The notes under the pieces: generated by a model
Seen by the model: the letters and a program-made list of their open reading frames with translations, nothing else
Told to the model about the DNA's origin: nothing
Databases searched by the model: none
Shown: positions 54,935-63,985 of the stretch, piece by piece
Layout: each line of letters opens with the position of its first letter
Position numbering within the stretch: position 1 is the first letter of the stretch
Program-made: the position numbers and the translations under genes
Source: JAIQFL01 sp035295745
GTDB lineage: Bacteria > Acidobacteriota > Terriglobia > Bryobacterales > Bryobacteraceae
Direction of reading: 5' to 3'
Length of the DNA stretch: 64,000 nt
NCBI GenBank assembly: GCA_035295745.1
Contig: DATGIL010000032.1
Coordinates: 1-64,000, forward strand

Positions 54935-57499
54935 ATGGACTTCAGCTCGAGTGTTCTCGCATACCTGGGAAATGTCACCGTCCGCTCATTCGGCTTGGCG
55001 ATACTGGCCTTGGCTGCGGTGGTGCTCTGTCGTGTCAGGTCCGCCGCGCTGATGCATGCGTTTTGCACGGCCGTGGCGGCTGGGATGCTGGCCTTGGCAG
55101 TCCTCTCACCACTGCTTGCGCCGCTTCCGCTACGCGTGTTGAAACCTGAATCGGTGGAAGTCTACGAACCGCCGGCCGCTAAAGCAATCGATGCCACGAC
55201 CCGCAATTCGACACCGGTAGAACTTCCGCCGATCCCCGGTCCGCGTTTCACGTGGCAGCAGATCGCGGCGATCTCCTATGGTTTGGGAGCGATGGCGTTC
55301 CTGATCCGTCTGGCATTCGGCTACCTCTTCACGCGCAGGCTGGTAAAGGCCAGCCGTCGGGTCGACAACCCGTGGGCTGACGAAGTGTATGAGTCGGGTT
55401 GGATCACGGTGCCGATGACAGTTGGATGGTTGCGCCCCAAGATTTTGCTTCCTTCAGGTTGGGGCGAGTGGCCAGAAGGTAAGCTGCACGCGGTGATGGC
55501 ACACGAGCAGACTCACGTGCGCCGCTGCGATTGGGGAATTGCCGTGCTGGCAGGCATCAATCGGTGTCTCTTTTGGTTTAATCCGCTGGCATGGTGGCTG
55601 GAGCGCCGGCTGGCGTTCTTGGCGGAGCAGGCATGCGACGATTGCGCCTTGCTCCAGGTGGGAACTGAATCGTATGCGGAGGCTCTGTTGGACATGGCCG
55701 CCGCGGTAAAGGCCCGGCAGGGGCGTTTGGTTTGGGAGGCGATGGCGATGGCGAATGTAACGGAAGTAAGGCACAGAATCGAACGGATTCTCGACGAAAC
55801 CAGGCAGATTCCACAAGCATTGACGCGCTCGCGATGGGCCGCGTTAGTGGCGTGCAGTCTACCTCTGATCTATGTGGCATCGGTAGTGCAACTGGCGCCG
55901 GCGCAAGAGCCGCAACCCCCGGTGCGCGATCAGATCTCGACTCCGCGCAAGTCGAGTGCGCAACCCGCCCCGCCATCCGCAATCAGCGAGGCGATGAAAG
56001 GCAAGTCCCAGTTGGAACCTGCGGACGTGGCTGAGATGGAGCAGCACCTCGCAGCCGATCCTCAGGACCTGGAACTGCGCAGTCAACTGGTGGTCTATTA
56101 CTTTGCCCACGGGATCCGCGAGCCGCGGCTCAGCCACATCTTCTGGCTGATTGCCAATCACCCCGAATCCACTCAGGCGCTCTTCACGTCGAAAGGCATC
56201 ACGCCGCGAACGACGTCTTACAACGACTCGTCCGACTACAGCCGCGTCAACGGACTCTGGAGGCAGCAGGCCGCGTCGCATCCCACCGACCCTCGGGTGC
56301 TCTCCAACGCCGCGGATTTTCTGGCTCAACCCGGCGGCGATCCCGATGAAGCCGAGCGTCTTCTGAAGGCAGCGCAGAAACTGGAGCCCGGAAACTCGTT
56401 GTGGAGAGACAAACTGAGCCGCCTCTACACCACAGCGATCGTGGGTAGTGCGGGCGATCCCCGCTATCCCAATCTTCACCCTGCCTTTGCCGAGCGGGTG
56501 AAGTATGATCTGGAGAATTCTACCGACGGCGCCTTGCTGCTCTTCACCGGCAGGACACTGGCGTCGGTCGCCGTTCGTCCGCAGCCCGGACAGAAACTCG
56601 CTAACGGCGTGCTGAACCTCGACGAGCACCCGATGCTGACGCCAGTCGTGGAGTTGGGCAACCGGCTGATGACCCGCGCCGAACAATTCGGTGTCGTTCA
56701 GGGCGTCCTCGGAAGTGTACCAGCCGGAAGCGTGGTAATGACGGATCGCGGTGCGGCGTCGCCGAATGTTGCACCCTCACCGTTTGCACCGCCACTCGCG
56801 TCGGTTCCCACCTTGATCAACAAGGTGGACCCGCAGTATCCCGCTCTGGCCAGGCAGGCCAGGATCTCGGGGGACGTTCACATCAAGATCCAGATCGGCA
56901 CCGATGGGCACGTGCAGAAGATCGAAGTGGTGAGCGGGCATCCACTACTGATACCAGCGACGCTTGAGGCGGTCAAGCAATGGGTTTACGCTCCCATCCC
57001 CGTGGCTGGAAGCGCTGATATCACAGTGCCGTTCCGGATCGATGGCGGGAATGCGCCGCTCGAAAGCACGGCGAAATCTCAATCGCCAATCGTTGGCGGC
57101 CCTGTCACTGGAGGCGTTATCGGCGGCATTATGAATGGTGTTCCGGGAGGCGTTCCCGGAGGCGTACCTGGAGGTGTTCCAGGTGGCGTCGGTGGCGCAG
57201 CCGGCAGCGTGCCGAAGATCAAAATCGGCGGCGCTGTGGCGGCCGCCAAACTGGCTTCCAAGGTGGATCCCATCTACCCGGAAGAGGCTCGCACGGCAGG
57301 GATCGAAGGCGAAGTAGTCCTGGAAGTCACGATCGACGAGGATGGACACGTACAGACGGCGGTGCCTCGCGATGGCAATCCACTCCTCGCCACCGCAGCC
57401 GTGACCGCAGTCAAGCAGTGGGTCTATCACCAGACCTTGCTGAATGGCCAGCCCTGCGTCGTCATGACGCAAGTAACCGTACCCTTCAAACTGCAGTAG
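54935..57499 (+). CDS. M56 (BlaR1-type) metalloprotease with tandem TonB C-terminal domains
   Basis: An 854-aa membrane protein. The N-terminal helices and the BlaR1 peptidase domain (about 1-290) have the zinc site HEQTH (residues 190-194) and downstream FLAEQACDD. After a fourth TM (about 300-320) comes an extracytoplasmic helical region (about 340-560, TPR-like). Then two TonB C-terminal-like domains (about 625-705 and 770-854, VDPQYPALARQARISGDVHIKI and KVDPIYPEEARTAGIEGEVVLEV) are joined by a Gly-Val-Pro repeat linker. A penicillin-binding sensor domain, as in BlaR1, is absent. AAAGGAG precedes the ATG. The ligand and target beyond the repressor are unknown. Confidence 0.85.
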   Translation: MDFSSSVLAYLGNVTVRSFGLAILALAAVVLCRVRSAALMHAFCTAVAAGMLALAVLSPLLAPLPLRVLKPESVEVYEPPAAKAIDATTRNSTPVELPPIPGPRFTWQQIAAISYGLGAMAFLIRLAFGYLFTRRLVKASRRVDNPWADEVYESGWITVPMTVGWLRPKILLPSGWGEWPEGKLHAVMAHEQTHVRRCDWGIAVLAGINRCLFWFNPLAWWLERRLAFLAEQACDDCALLQVGTESYAEALLDMAAAVKARQGRLVWEAMAMANVTEVRHRIERILDETRQIPQALTRSRWAALVACSLPLIYVASVVQLAPAQEPQPPVRDQISTPRKSSAQPAPPSAISEAMKGKSQLEPADVAEMEQHLAADPQDLELRSQLVVYYFAHGIREPRLSHIFWLIANHPESTQALFTSKGITPRTTSYNDSSDYSRVNGLWRQQAASHPTDPRVLSNAADFLAQPGGDPDEAERLLKAAQKLEPGNSLWRDKLSRLYTTAIVGSAGDPRYPNLHPAFAERVKYDLENSTDGALLLFTGRTLASVAVRPQPGQKLANGVLNLDEHPMLTPVVELGNRLMTRAEQFGVVQGVLGSVPAGSVVMTDRGAASPNVAPSPFAPPLASVPTLINKVDPQYPALARQARISGDVHIKIQIGTDGHVQKIEVVSGHPLLIPATLEAVKQWVYAPIPVAGSADITVPFRIDGGNAPLESTAKSQSPIVGGPVTGGVIGGIMNGVPGGVPGGVPGGVPGGVGGAAGSVPKIKIGGAVAAAKLASKVDPIYPEEARTAGIEGEVVLEVTIDEDGHVQTAVPRDGNPLLATAAVTAVKQWVYHQTLLNGQPCVVMTQVTVPFKLQ

Positions 57500-57505
57500 A
57501 TTCGT

Positions 57506-57543
57506 GAGCTTTAGCTTGCCGCACACACGGCGAGCTAAAGCTC
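57506..57543. terminator. Long hairpin after the M56-TonB gene
   Basis: A 16-bp stem (57506-57521 with 57528-57543, one G-T pair) around a 6-base loop cacaca, starting 6 bp after the stop codon. No T-run follows, so it may be a processing or stabilising hairpin rather than a classical terminator. Confidence 0.6.
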
Positions 57544-57579
57544 TCGCCCACTCCCCTGAAAGCGCTATCATACTCTGCA

Positions 57580-57962
57580 TGGCGCTCCCGCTCTCCCGCC
57601 GGCAATTAGCATGCGGCGCCCATCTGCCAACAACTGCGGCGGGACGCGGCGGCAGAGGTGGACAGCCAGAAGCGCCGCCCGATCTTTCGATGTCGGCAAC
57701 TCGCCTCGACTCCGAAATGATCGTCTCCCTGGTGAATCCGCGGCACGACGTCGATATGGAAGTGGATTGCACGCTCCGCGGCGTCACCGCGAAACAGGCG
57801 CGCGCACAGATCCTCCACGACTCCGACATCAACGCGGCCAACAGCTTCGACGATCCCGGCCACGTGACCATCAAGCCGCACCAGGCCGCCGCGGATGGGG
57901 ACCGTCTACGCATCACGCTGCCTGCGATGTCCGTGGCCACAGTGACGCTGCAGGTCGGGTGA
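57580..57962 (+). pseudogene. Remnant of an alpha-L-arabinofuranosidase-like (GH51) gene
   Basis: The frame gives a start MALPLSRRQLACG that looks like a Tat-type exported-enzyme leader, then a short low-complexity joint, then about 90 residues that look like the C-terminal beta-sandwich of GH51 arabinofuranosidases (SATRLDSEMIVSLVNPRHDVDMEVD, INAANSFDDPGHV, LRITLPAMSVATVTLQVG). The (beta/alpha)8 catalytic part is missing. I read it as an internally deleted gene, though a small expressed domain protein cannot be excluded. The longer frame from 57504 overlaps a hairpin and is unlikely. It ends 9 bp before the aldo/keto reductase gene. Confidence 0.6.
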
Positions 57963-57971
57963 CGAACAATT

Positions 57972-58955
57972 ATGCGCTATCGCCCGTTGGGACGTACCGG
58001 TTGGAAGGTTTCGGAAATCAGTTTTGGAGCATGGGCCATCGGAGGATCGTGGGGCAGCGTCGATGACGCGGAATCGCGAGCCGCGCTCGAGAAGGCTCTC
58101 GAGTGCGGCGTCAACTTCATCGACACAGCCGATGTCTACGGCATGGGTCGCAGTGAACGCCTCATCGCCCAGCTCAAGCGCGATCACAAAGAGCAGATCG
58201 TCGTCGCCACCAAGGCGGGACGCCGGCTCTCGCCGCATACCGCGGATGGCTACAACGAAGCCAACCTCGCGCGCTTCATCGAGGACAGCCTGCGGAACCT
58301 GGCAACGGACTGCCTCGATTTGGTGCAACTGCATTGCCCGCCCACCGATGTCTACTACCGCCCGGAACTCTTCGGCGCTCTCGACCGGCTGACCGAGGCC
58401 GGCAAGATCCGGCATTACGGCGTAAGCGTGGAGCGCGTGGAAGAGGCATTGAAGGCCATCGAATACCCCAACGTGCAGAGCGTACAGATCATCTTCAACT
58501 GTTTCCGGCATCGTCCCGCCGAACTCTTCTTCGAGCAGGCTGCCCGGAAGCAAGTCGGCATTCTCGCGCGTGTTCCGCTGGCCAGCGGCCTGCTGACCGG
58601 CAAGATGAAACACGACTCGCAGTTCTCCGCCGACGATCACCGGAATTTCAATCGCCGCGGCGAGGCTTTCGACGTCGGTGAGACTTTCTCGGGAGTCGAC
58701 TATGAGACAGCGCTCGCAGGCGTGGAAGAGATCCGTCACCTTCTGCCTCCCGGTGTCAGCATGGCGCAGTTCGCACTGCGCTGGATTCTGATGTTCGATG
58801 CAGTGACATGCGCCATTCCCGGCGGCAAGAATCCTGCTCAGGTCGCCGACAATTGCGCCGCATCGGACCTCGCGCCACTCTCAGAAGCTGCGATGAACGC
58901 GGTCCGCGATCTGTATGTCAGGCAGATTCGGGAGCAAGTGCACCAACGCTGGTAA
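57972..58955 (+). CDS. Aldo/keto reductase
   Basis: A 327-aa NADPH-dependent oxidoreductase with the AKR TIM barrel. The catalytic tetrad is visible as Asp-Tyr in FIDTADVYGMG, Lys in VVATKAG and His in LVQLHCPP. The NADP-binding C-terminal part includes VTCAIPGGKNPAQVADN. The N terminus MRYRPLGRTGWKVSEISFG is typical. Closest general type is the YajO/IolS-like sugar or aldehyde reductases. Next to the arabinofuranosidase remnant it may once have served sugar metabolism, but this is weak inference. Confidence 0.93.
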   Translation: MRYRPLGRTGWKVSEISFGAWAIGGSWGSVDDAESRAALEKALECGVNFIDTADVYGMGRSERLIAQLKRDHKEQIVVATKAGRRLSPHTADGYNEANLARFIEDSLRNLATDCLDLVQLHCPPTDVYYRPELFGALDRLTEAGKIRHYGVSVERVEEALKAIEYPNVQSVQIIFNCFRHRPAELFFEQAARKQVGILARVPLASGLLTGKMKHDSQFSADDHRNFNRRGEAFDVGETFSGVDYETALAGVEEIRHLLPPGVSMAQFALRWILMFDAVTCAIPGGKNPAQVADNCAASDLAPLSEAAMNAVRDLYVRQIREQVHQRW

Positions 58956-58961
58956 CAGCAC

Positions 58962-59039
58962 CGCTTGCTGACGCGCGCGGCTCGCAAGCACACCTATCGC
59001 GCGAACGTATTGCTTACGAGCCGCGACCGTGAGGGAGCG
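58962..59039 (-). repeat. Full-length single copy of repeat family A
   Basis: The reverse complement of this 78-bp stretch matches the tandem units at 13.4 kb along almost the whole length (cgctccctcacggtcgcggc ... gcgtcagcaagcg). It sits between the converging aldo/keto reductase and amidase genes. It shows that the unit exists alone as well as in tandem. Confidence 0.9.
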
Positions 59040-59061
59040 TTTCTGATATGACCCTAAAGAC

Positions 59062-60447
59062 CTACTCGGGCGCAAGTGCACCAACGCCCGCAGCTTCTTC
59101 CAAGCGGACCGCCAAATCCAACAGCAGCTCGTCTTCATAAGGCCGCCCGAGCAGTTGCACGCCGATGGGCAAACCTTCCTTCGACACCCCCATCGGAAGC
59201 GCGACTGCAGGCAGTCCGAGCACGTTGGCCACCACCGCGGGCATCATCGCCTGGAACTGTCCGATCTCCTTGCCTTCCACCATCCACTTGCGCTCCCGGT
59301 GGCGGAACGCCGGGATCCCGCAGACCGGCATCAACAGAACCGGCACGTCCACCATCTGGCGGAGAAGCGCAGCCCGCATGCGATCGCGCGCTGCCAGATT
59401 CACCAGTACCTCTTCGCCCGATACTTCCTTGCTGCCCAAGCTCTCCAGTAAAGTCCAGTGCGCTTCGGATTGGCGATCCGCCACCAGTTTGCGAGTGGCC
59501 GACGCAGGCCACTGGCTGAAGAGGAACGCCCACACGTTAGGAGCCCTTTCCAATCCTCGCGGCTGGAACGCTTCCACCGGCATGCCGATCTGTTCGAACA
59601 GAGCTGCTGCCCGATGCACCGCCGCACGAATCTGCGGATCCACAGGCACCTGGTAAAACTGCTCCCACATTCCAATCCGCACGTTCGTTGCCGCCGGCGG
59701 CCGAAGCGGCACGGGTGCCGAGATCGGATCTTGAGGCTCGTAGCCGGCGAGCACCGAAAACAGCAGTCGCAGATCCTGCGCGGAGCGTGCCATCGGTCCC
59801 ACGACTCCCGTCAGACCGCCGGGATATCCCATCGAGGGAAAGTGCCCGACCGAGGGAATTCGCCCGGGCGTTGGTTTCAGACCCGCGATTCCGCAGAAGT
59901 GTGCGGGCACCCGGATCGATCCGCCGCCATCGCTGCCCACGCCTCCTGCCGAACAGAACGAGGCAATCGCCGCAGCCTCTCCTCCGCTCGATCCACCAGG
60001 CGTCCGCTCCGGATCTAGCGGGTGGTTCGTGCGGCCGGTGATCCGGTTATCGGTCTCGTAACTGGCCAGGAACTCCGGCGTGTTGGTCTTGCCCAGCAAG
60101 ATCGCGCCCTGGCTCCGCAGCCGCGCCACCACCACCGAATCCTGCGCCGCGGGAACATCCGCGCGCAGCAGACTTCCCGAGCGCGTAGAGAGTCCCGCTA
60201 CATCGAAGCTATCTTTCACGGTCACGGGCACGCCGTGCAGGAGTCCCAGCGGCTCGCCCAGCGACATGGCGCGCTGGCAATTGCGGGCGTCCGCAAGCGC
60301 GCGTTCCGCCAGGACCGTCACAAAGGCGTTCACTTCGGGATTCCGGCGCTCGATCTGCCGGAGGTGAGCCTCGACCAGTTCCACCGGGGAGATGAGACCA
60401 TCCCGAACCATGGACACCATCAGGCAGAGCGAGGAGCGATGCGGCAC
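59062..60447 (-). CDS. Amidase-signature family hydrolase
   Basis: A 461-aa amidase with the Ser-cisSer-Lys triad. The Lys is in GVPVTVKDSFDVAG, the cis-Ser in VGSDGGGSIRVP and the nucleophile in the GGSSGGEAAAIAS segment. It resembles GatA and fatty-acid-amide-hydrolase-like proteins; no gatB or gatC is adjacent, so a stand-alone amidase is more likely than a tRNA amidotransferase subunit. Its start is 5 bp downstream of the methyltransferase stop, suggesting co-transcription. Confidence 0.9.
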   Translation of the reverse strand: MPHRSSLCLMVSMVRDGLISPVELVEAHLRQIERRNPEVNAFVTVLAERALADARNCQRAMSLGEPLGLLHGVPVTVKDSFDVAGLSTRSGSLLRADVPAAQDSVVVARLRSQGAILLGKTNTPEFLASYETDNRITGRTNHPLDPERTPGGSSGGEAAAIASFCSAGGVGSDGGGSIRVPAHFCGIAGLKPTPGRIPSVGHFPSMGYPGGLTGVVGPMARSAQDLRLLFSVLAGYEPQDPISAPVPLRPPAATNVRIGMWEQFYQVPVDPQIRAAVHRAAALFEQIGMPVEAFQPRGLERAPNVWAFLFSQWPASATRKLVADRQSEAHWTLLESLGSKEVSGEEVLVNLAARDRMRAALLRQMVDVPVLLMPVCGIPAFRHRERKWMVEGKEIGQFQAMMPAVVANVLGLPAVALPMGVSKEGLPIGVQLLGRPYEDELLLDLAVRLEEAAGVGALAPE

Positions 60448-60452
60448 AATCG

Positions 60453-61490
60453 CTATCTTGCCACGCGGGCCTCGATCAAGGCCACAGGCGAGTCGGTCGT
60501 CTTCACTCCCACCAGTTCCATGCCCGCGTCTTCAAACAAAGCAGAGAACTCCGGCACCGTGCGTTCTTTGCCTCCGATGGTCATGACGAGCATTTCGATA
60601 TCCAGCATTTTGGCGGGCGACGGTTCCGGTCCGTGCGGGATCAACATCTCCACCAGAAAGAGGCGTCCGGTATCCGGCGCATGAATCGCCAGTTGTTCGC
60701 AGATCAGCCGCAGAATCTTGTGGCAGTGCTCGTCGCCCCAATCGTGCACAATGTGCTTCATGATATAGGCATCGCACTGGTGCGGAACCCGTTCGAACAT
60801 GCTGCCGGAATCGTACGTCACGCGATCCGCGCAGTTGTCGAAGTGGCCAGCGTCCACCGCGCCGCTGATGACCCCGGGTAGATCGAAAAGCACTCCATGC
60901 AGGTGCGGATGCTTGCGCAGAATGTGCGAGAGCAGCATGCCGTGGCCGCCGGCAACATCCGCCATGCGATGGAAGCCGGAGAAGTCCATGACTGGATCGA
61001 GCGCCGCCACCTCCATCCGGGAATAGGCGGTCATGCAGCGGTGGAAGTTCTCGGCCTGCTCGGGAATCTCCGGCAACAGATCGAATGCGCTTTTGCCATA
61101 CGCGGCGGTGATCGCGTCGTGCCCCGTACGAATGGAGTGGAGCATGTATTCGTAGCCGCGCATCTGCCACGAATCGCCGGACATGATGGCCAAGGCGCGC
61201 AAGGAATTCGGCGAATCGGCGCGCAGGCAGGCTCCCACCGGAGTCAGCGTGAATCGCCGCCCTTCCAATTCGTGGAAAACGCCCAGGCTCGCGAGCATGC
61301 GCATCACGCGATACAGCGACGGCGCGTGACATGCGGTCTTCTCGGCGAGATATTCGGCGGTGACGGGTTCACCGTCCATCAGCTCGGCAACCCCTAATTT
61401 GGCCATCGCGGAAAGCGCGGTGGTGAGGGATTTTCCCCAGAGCATTTGCGTGAGAATAGCGTGAGGTGGCAGTGCTTCGTTAGGGTTCAT
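60453..61490 (-). CDS. SAM-dependent O-methyltransferase (plant OMT/CrtF-like family)
   Basis: A 345-aa enzyme. The N-terminal winged-helix dimerisation domain (about 10-100) is followed by the class I methyltransferase domain. SAM loop: MADVAGGHGMLLSHILRKHP; then GVLFDLPGV; the catalytic-base region is YIMKHIVHDWGDEHC, matching the HDW signature of O-methyltransferase family 2. It likely methylates a hydroxyl of a small aromatic or polyketide-like molecule. Substrate unknown. It precedes the amidase in the same direction, and the radical SAM gene lies upstream with 44 bp between. Confidence 0.9.
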   Translation of the reverse strand: MNPNEALPPHAILTQMLWGKSLTTALSAMAKLGVAELMDGEPVTAEYLAEKTACHAPSLYRVMRMLASLGVFHELEGRRFTLTPVGACLRADSPNSLRALAIMSGDSWQMRGYEYMLHSIRTGHDAITAAYGKSAFDLLPEIPEQAENFHRCMTAYSRMEVAALDPVMDFSGFHRMADVAGGHGMLLSHILRKHPHLHGVLFDLPGVISGAVDAGHFDNCADRVTYDSGSMFERVPHQCDAYIMKHIVHDWGDEHCHKILRLICEQLAIHAPDTGRLFLVEMLIPHGPEPSPAKMLDIEMLVMTIGGKERTVPEFSALFEDAGMELVGVKTTDSPVALIEARVAR

Positions 61491-61534
61491 CGTGAGGTAA
61501 GAAACTTCGGTAAAGTATAACTCAAAAAGCGCGC

Positions 61535-62572
61535 TTATTGCGTCTTACTGACGCGTTCCGAAGGCCGCAGCAGCCGCGACGGCAGCTTGGACAGATACGT
61601 CAGGCGCTCGATCATGGGCAGCAGGCGGCGCACCGTCTTTCCGTGCAAGACCAGGCTCCCCGCCACCAGGGCTGGATGCGGAATGGTGGTGCAGCATCGC
61701 GAGCACACGCCCACATCGCCGCCACGCCCGGAAGCATGCAATTGCCGCATCTGCTGCATCGCATCGGAGTTCCAGATGTTCACCAGGCTCTCGGTCTCGA
61801 TATTCCCGAGGGGCGCGCCATCCAGCATGTAGCTCTGGCAGCACGGGTAGACGTCGCCATTCTGCTTCACATACATCGGACCGCGCCACAGATAGTGGCA
61901 GGGGTGCTTCCAGTCGCTGGCGGCATGGCCGGCGTCGGGCCGCATCAGGTTCGTTTCGTCAGCTTTGATGCGGATCTGGTCGACACCCGGAACCGCGTTC
62001 CAGAAGGCCAGAAAATCGTCCACTTCGCCGGCATTTCCCTCCATCTTCACCATCTGCACCACTACCTGCAGGCGGGAGCCGCGCTCGTGCTTCATGCGGG
62101 CGAAACGCACGAAATTTTCGCGGACTTTTTCGAATTTCGCGCCCTTGCGGTAAAACTCGAATGTCTCCTTCCTGGCGCCGTCAAAGCTGAGGGTCAGTTG
62201 TTCCAGTGGCGAATCGAGCACCCGCGCCGAAACACGCTCGTCGAGAAAGGTGCCGTTGGTTGAAAGCAGGGACGAGATGCTGTGACGGTGGCAAAATTCG
62301 ATTCTCTCGAAGATGTGCGGGTCCATGAAGGGCTCGCCCAGGCCGATCAGCATCATGTGTTCCGCGGTCGACCCAGATTGAGTGACAAGACGTTCGAAGG
62401 CCTCATCCGTCATATCGGCTTTAGGTTGCTTATGTGTTTCCCGCGGGCACATCGGACAGTAGAGGTTGCACTTCGCCGTCGTTTCGACGATATACTCCAC
62501 CGGCAACGCCGCCAGCCTGGCCTGGCCCGTCAGATATCCCCAGAGAAGTTTCGCCCGGTTCCAGGCCCTCAT
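61535..62572 (-). CDS. Radical SAM/SPASM domain protein
   Basis: A 345-aa protein. The radical SAM cluster motif is CNLYCPMC (Cys35, Cys39, Cys42) after EYIVETTAK. MLIGLGEPFMDPHIFERI and LLSTNGTFL are typical of the family. The C-terminal SPASM-like region has CHYLWRGPMYVKQNGDVYPCC and CSRCC for extra Fe-S clusters. Related proteins modify peptides or small metabolites; no short precursor peptide is seen next to it. The frame is open to 62890, but the ATG at 62572 starts the recognisable domain and lies 48 bp from the divergent photolyase start. Confidence 0.85.
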   Translation of the reverse strand: MRAWNRAKLLWGYLTGQARLAALPVEYIVETTAKCNLYCPMCPRETHKQPKADMTDEAFERLVTQSGSTAEHMMLIGLGEPFMDPHIFERIEFCHRHSISSLLSTNGTFLDERVSARVLDSPLEQLTLSFDGARKETFEFYRKGAKFEKVRENFVRFARMKHERGSRLQVVVQMVKMEGNAGEVDDFLAFWNAVPGVDQIRIKADETNLMRPDAGHAASDWKHPCHYLWRGPMYVKQNGDVYPCCQSYMLDGAPLGNIETESLVNIWNSDAMQQMRQLHASGRGGDVGVCSRCCTTIPHPALVAGSLVLHGKTVRRLLPMIERLTYLSKLPSRLLRPSERVSKTQ

Positions 62573-62620
62573 GTGTACATTTATTGTACCTGTGCGGCTC
62601 GAAGGTGAATCTGATGATTC

Positions 62621-63985
62621 GTGGAACAACGCGTCCGCAAGCTCAACCGTTCCGATGTGCGCCTCGATGGCGAATACGTGCTCTATTGGCTCCGCTGGAA
62701 CCGGCGAGTCGAATCGAACCATGCTTTGGCATTCGCAGCCGAACTGGCAAACCGGTTGAATCTCCCGTTGCTGGTCGTGGAGCCTCTCGATTGTGAGGAT
62801 CCATACGCGTGCGACCGGCGGCATGCCTTCGTGCTGGAAGGAGTGGCGGAGACCGCGGCGCGCTTCGGCAAAATCGGCGCCGGATATCAATTCGCACTGT
62901 CACGCCGGAAACACGAAGGCGGCCATGTGTTCGATCAAGCTGTGTCGAAGGCGGCGGTGGTGGTGACCGACGATTACCCTGAAACCATCGCCGGGCCGCA
63001 GCTCGAATTCCCAGTGCAGGCCTACGCCGTGGACTCCAGTTGCATCGTCCCGATGAGCTGCATTGAAGCCCGCTCCTACGCGGCCTACTCGATCCGGCCG
63101 AAGATCCATAAGCTGCTGCCGCAGTTCCTGAAGTCCCTGGCGCCGGTCAAACTCAAGCGGCGATTCTCCGTACGTGAGGCCGATCTTCCCGGCGGTCCCG
63201 CAGCGGCCCAGTCCTGCGAAATCGACCACGATGTACCGCCTTCCACCGCTTTCCGCGGGGGACGCCTGGAGGCGGAACGCTGTCTGGATCGATTCCTCGA
63301 AAAACGCCTGCGGCGATACTCGGCCGACAAGAATGAACCGGCGGCCCACGTCACATCCGACCTCAGCCCATACCTGCACTTCGGCTTCATCTCCTCGCTG
63401 GAAGTGGCGTTGGCGGTGCGCGAATATGCCAAGGAACACAAGGTGGTTGCCGACGAGTTTCTGGAGGAGTTGATCGTCCGGCGGGAACTCGCGTTCAACT
63501 TTGTGCGTTATGCCAAGAAGGTGGATAGCCTTGACGAATTGCCGGAGTGGGTGCGGACGACGCTCAACAAGCACCGCTCCGACCCGCGGGATCCGGTGTA
63601 CACCCGCGAACAATTCGAGAGCGCGGCAACGTGCGATGATTTATGGAACGCCACCCAACAAGAACTTTTGCTTCGCGGGAAGATTCACGGCTACTACCGG
63701 ATGTATTGGGGAAAGAAGATTGTGGAATGGTCTGCGACTCCGGAAGAAGCGCTGGCCACGATGATTCACCTGCATGACCGCTACGCTCTCGATGGCCAGG
63801 ACCCAAACACCTATGGCAACATCCTATGGTGCTTCGGCCTGCATGATCGTCCCTGGAACGAGCGCCCGGTGTTCGGCACTGTACGGTGGATGTCGCGTGG
63901 CGGAATGGATCGCAAGACTGACGTGAAGGCTTACATCGCAGAGATTGCTTATTTGAAGCGCACAGGCAAGGAATTGAACCAGTGA
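62621..63985 (+). CDS. phr: Class II CPD deoxyribodipyrimidine photolyase
   Basis: A 454-aa light-driven repair enzyme for cyclobutane pyrimidine dimers. The N-terminal Rossmann-like domain has YVLYWLRWNRRVESNHAL. The FAD domain carries the class II signatures SDLSPYLHFGFISSLEVAL, ELIVRRELAFNFVRYA, the Trp-containing ILRGKIHGYYRMYWGKKI-like block and YALDGQDPNTYGNILWCFGLHDRPW. Start is GTG at 62621; no strong ribosome site is seen. Divergent from the radical SAM gene. Confidence 0.95.
   Translation: MEQRVRKLNRSDVRLDGEYVLYWLRWNRRVESNHALAFAAELANRLNLPLLVVEPLDCEDPYACDRRHAFVLEGVAETAARFGKIGAGYQFALSRRKHEGGHVFDQAVSKAAVVVTDDYPETIAGPQLEFPVQAYAVDSSCIVPMSCIEARSYAAYSIRPKIHKLLPQFLKSLAPVKLKRRFSVREADLPGGPAAAQSCEIDHDVPPSTAFRGGRLEAERCLDRFLEKRLRRYSADKNEPAAHVTSDLSPYLHFGFISSLEVALAVREYAKEHKVVADEFLEELIVRRELAFNFVRYAKKVDSLDELPEWVRTTLNKHRSDPRDPVYTREQFESAATCDDLWNATQQELLLRGKIHGYYRMYWGKKIVEWSATPEEALATMIHLHDRYALDGQDPNTYGNILWCFGLHDRPWNERPVFGTVRWMSRGGMDRKTDVKAYIAEIAYLKRTGKELNQ

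Noticed and set aside
57120..57200. Gly-Val-Pro-coding tandem repeat as an independent DNA element
   Set aside because: It is in frame inside the M56-TonB gene and is adequately explained as a flexible protein linker.
57504..57580. Upstream extension of the glycosidase remnant
   Set aside because: The extension reads through a 16-bp-stem hairpin and has no ribosome site; the later ATG fits the leader-like sequence.
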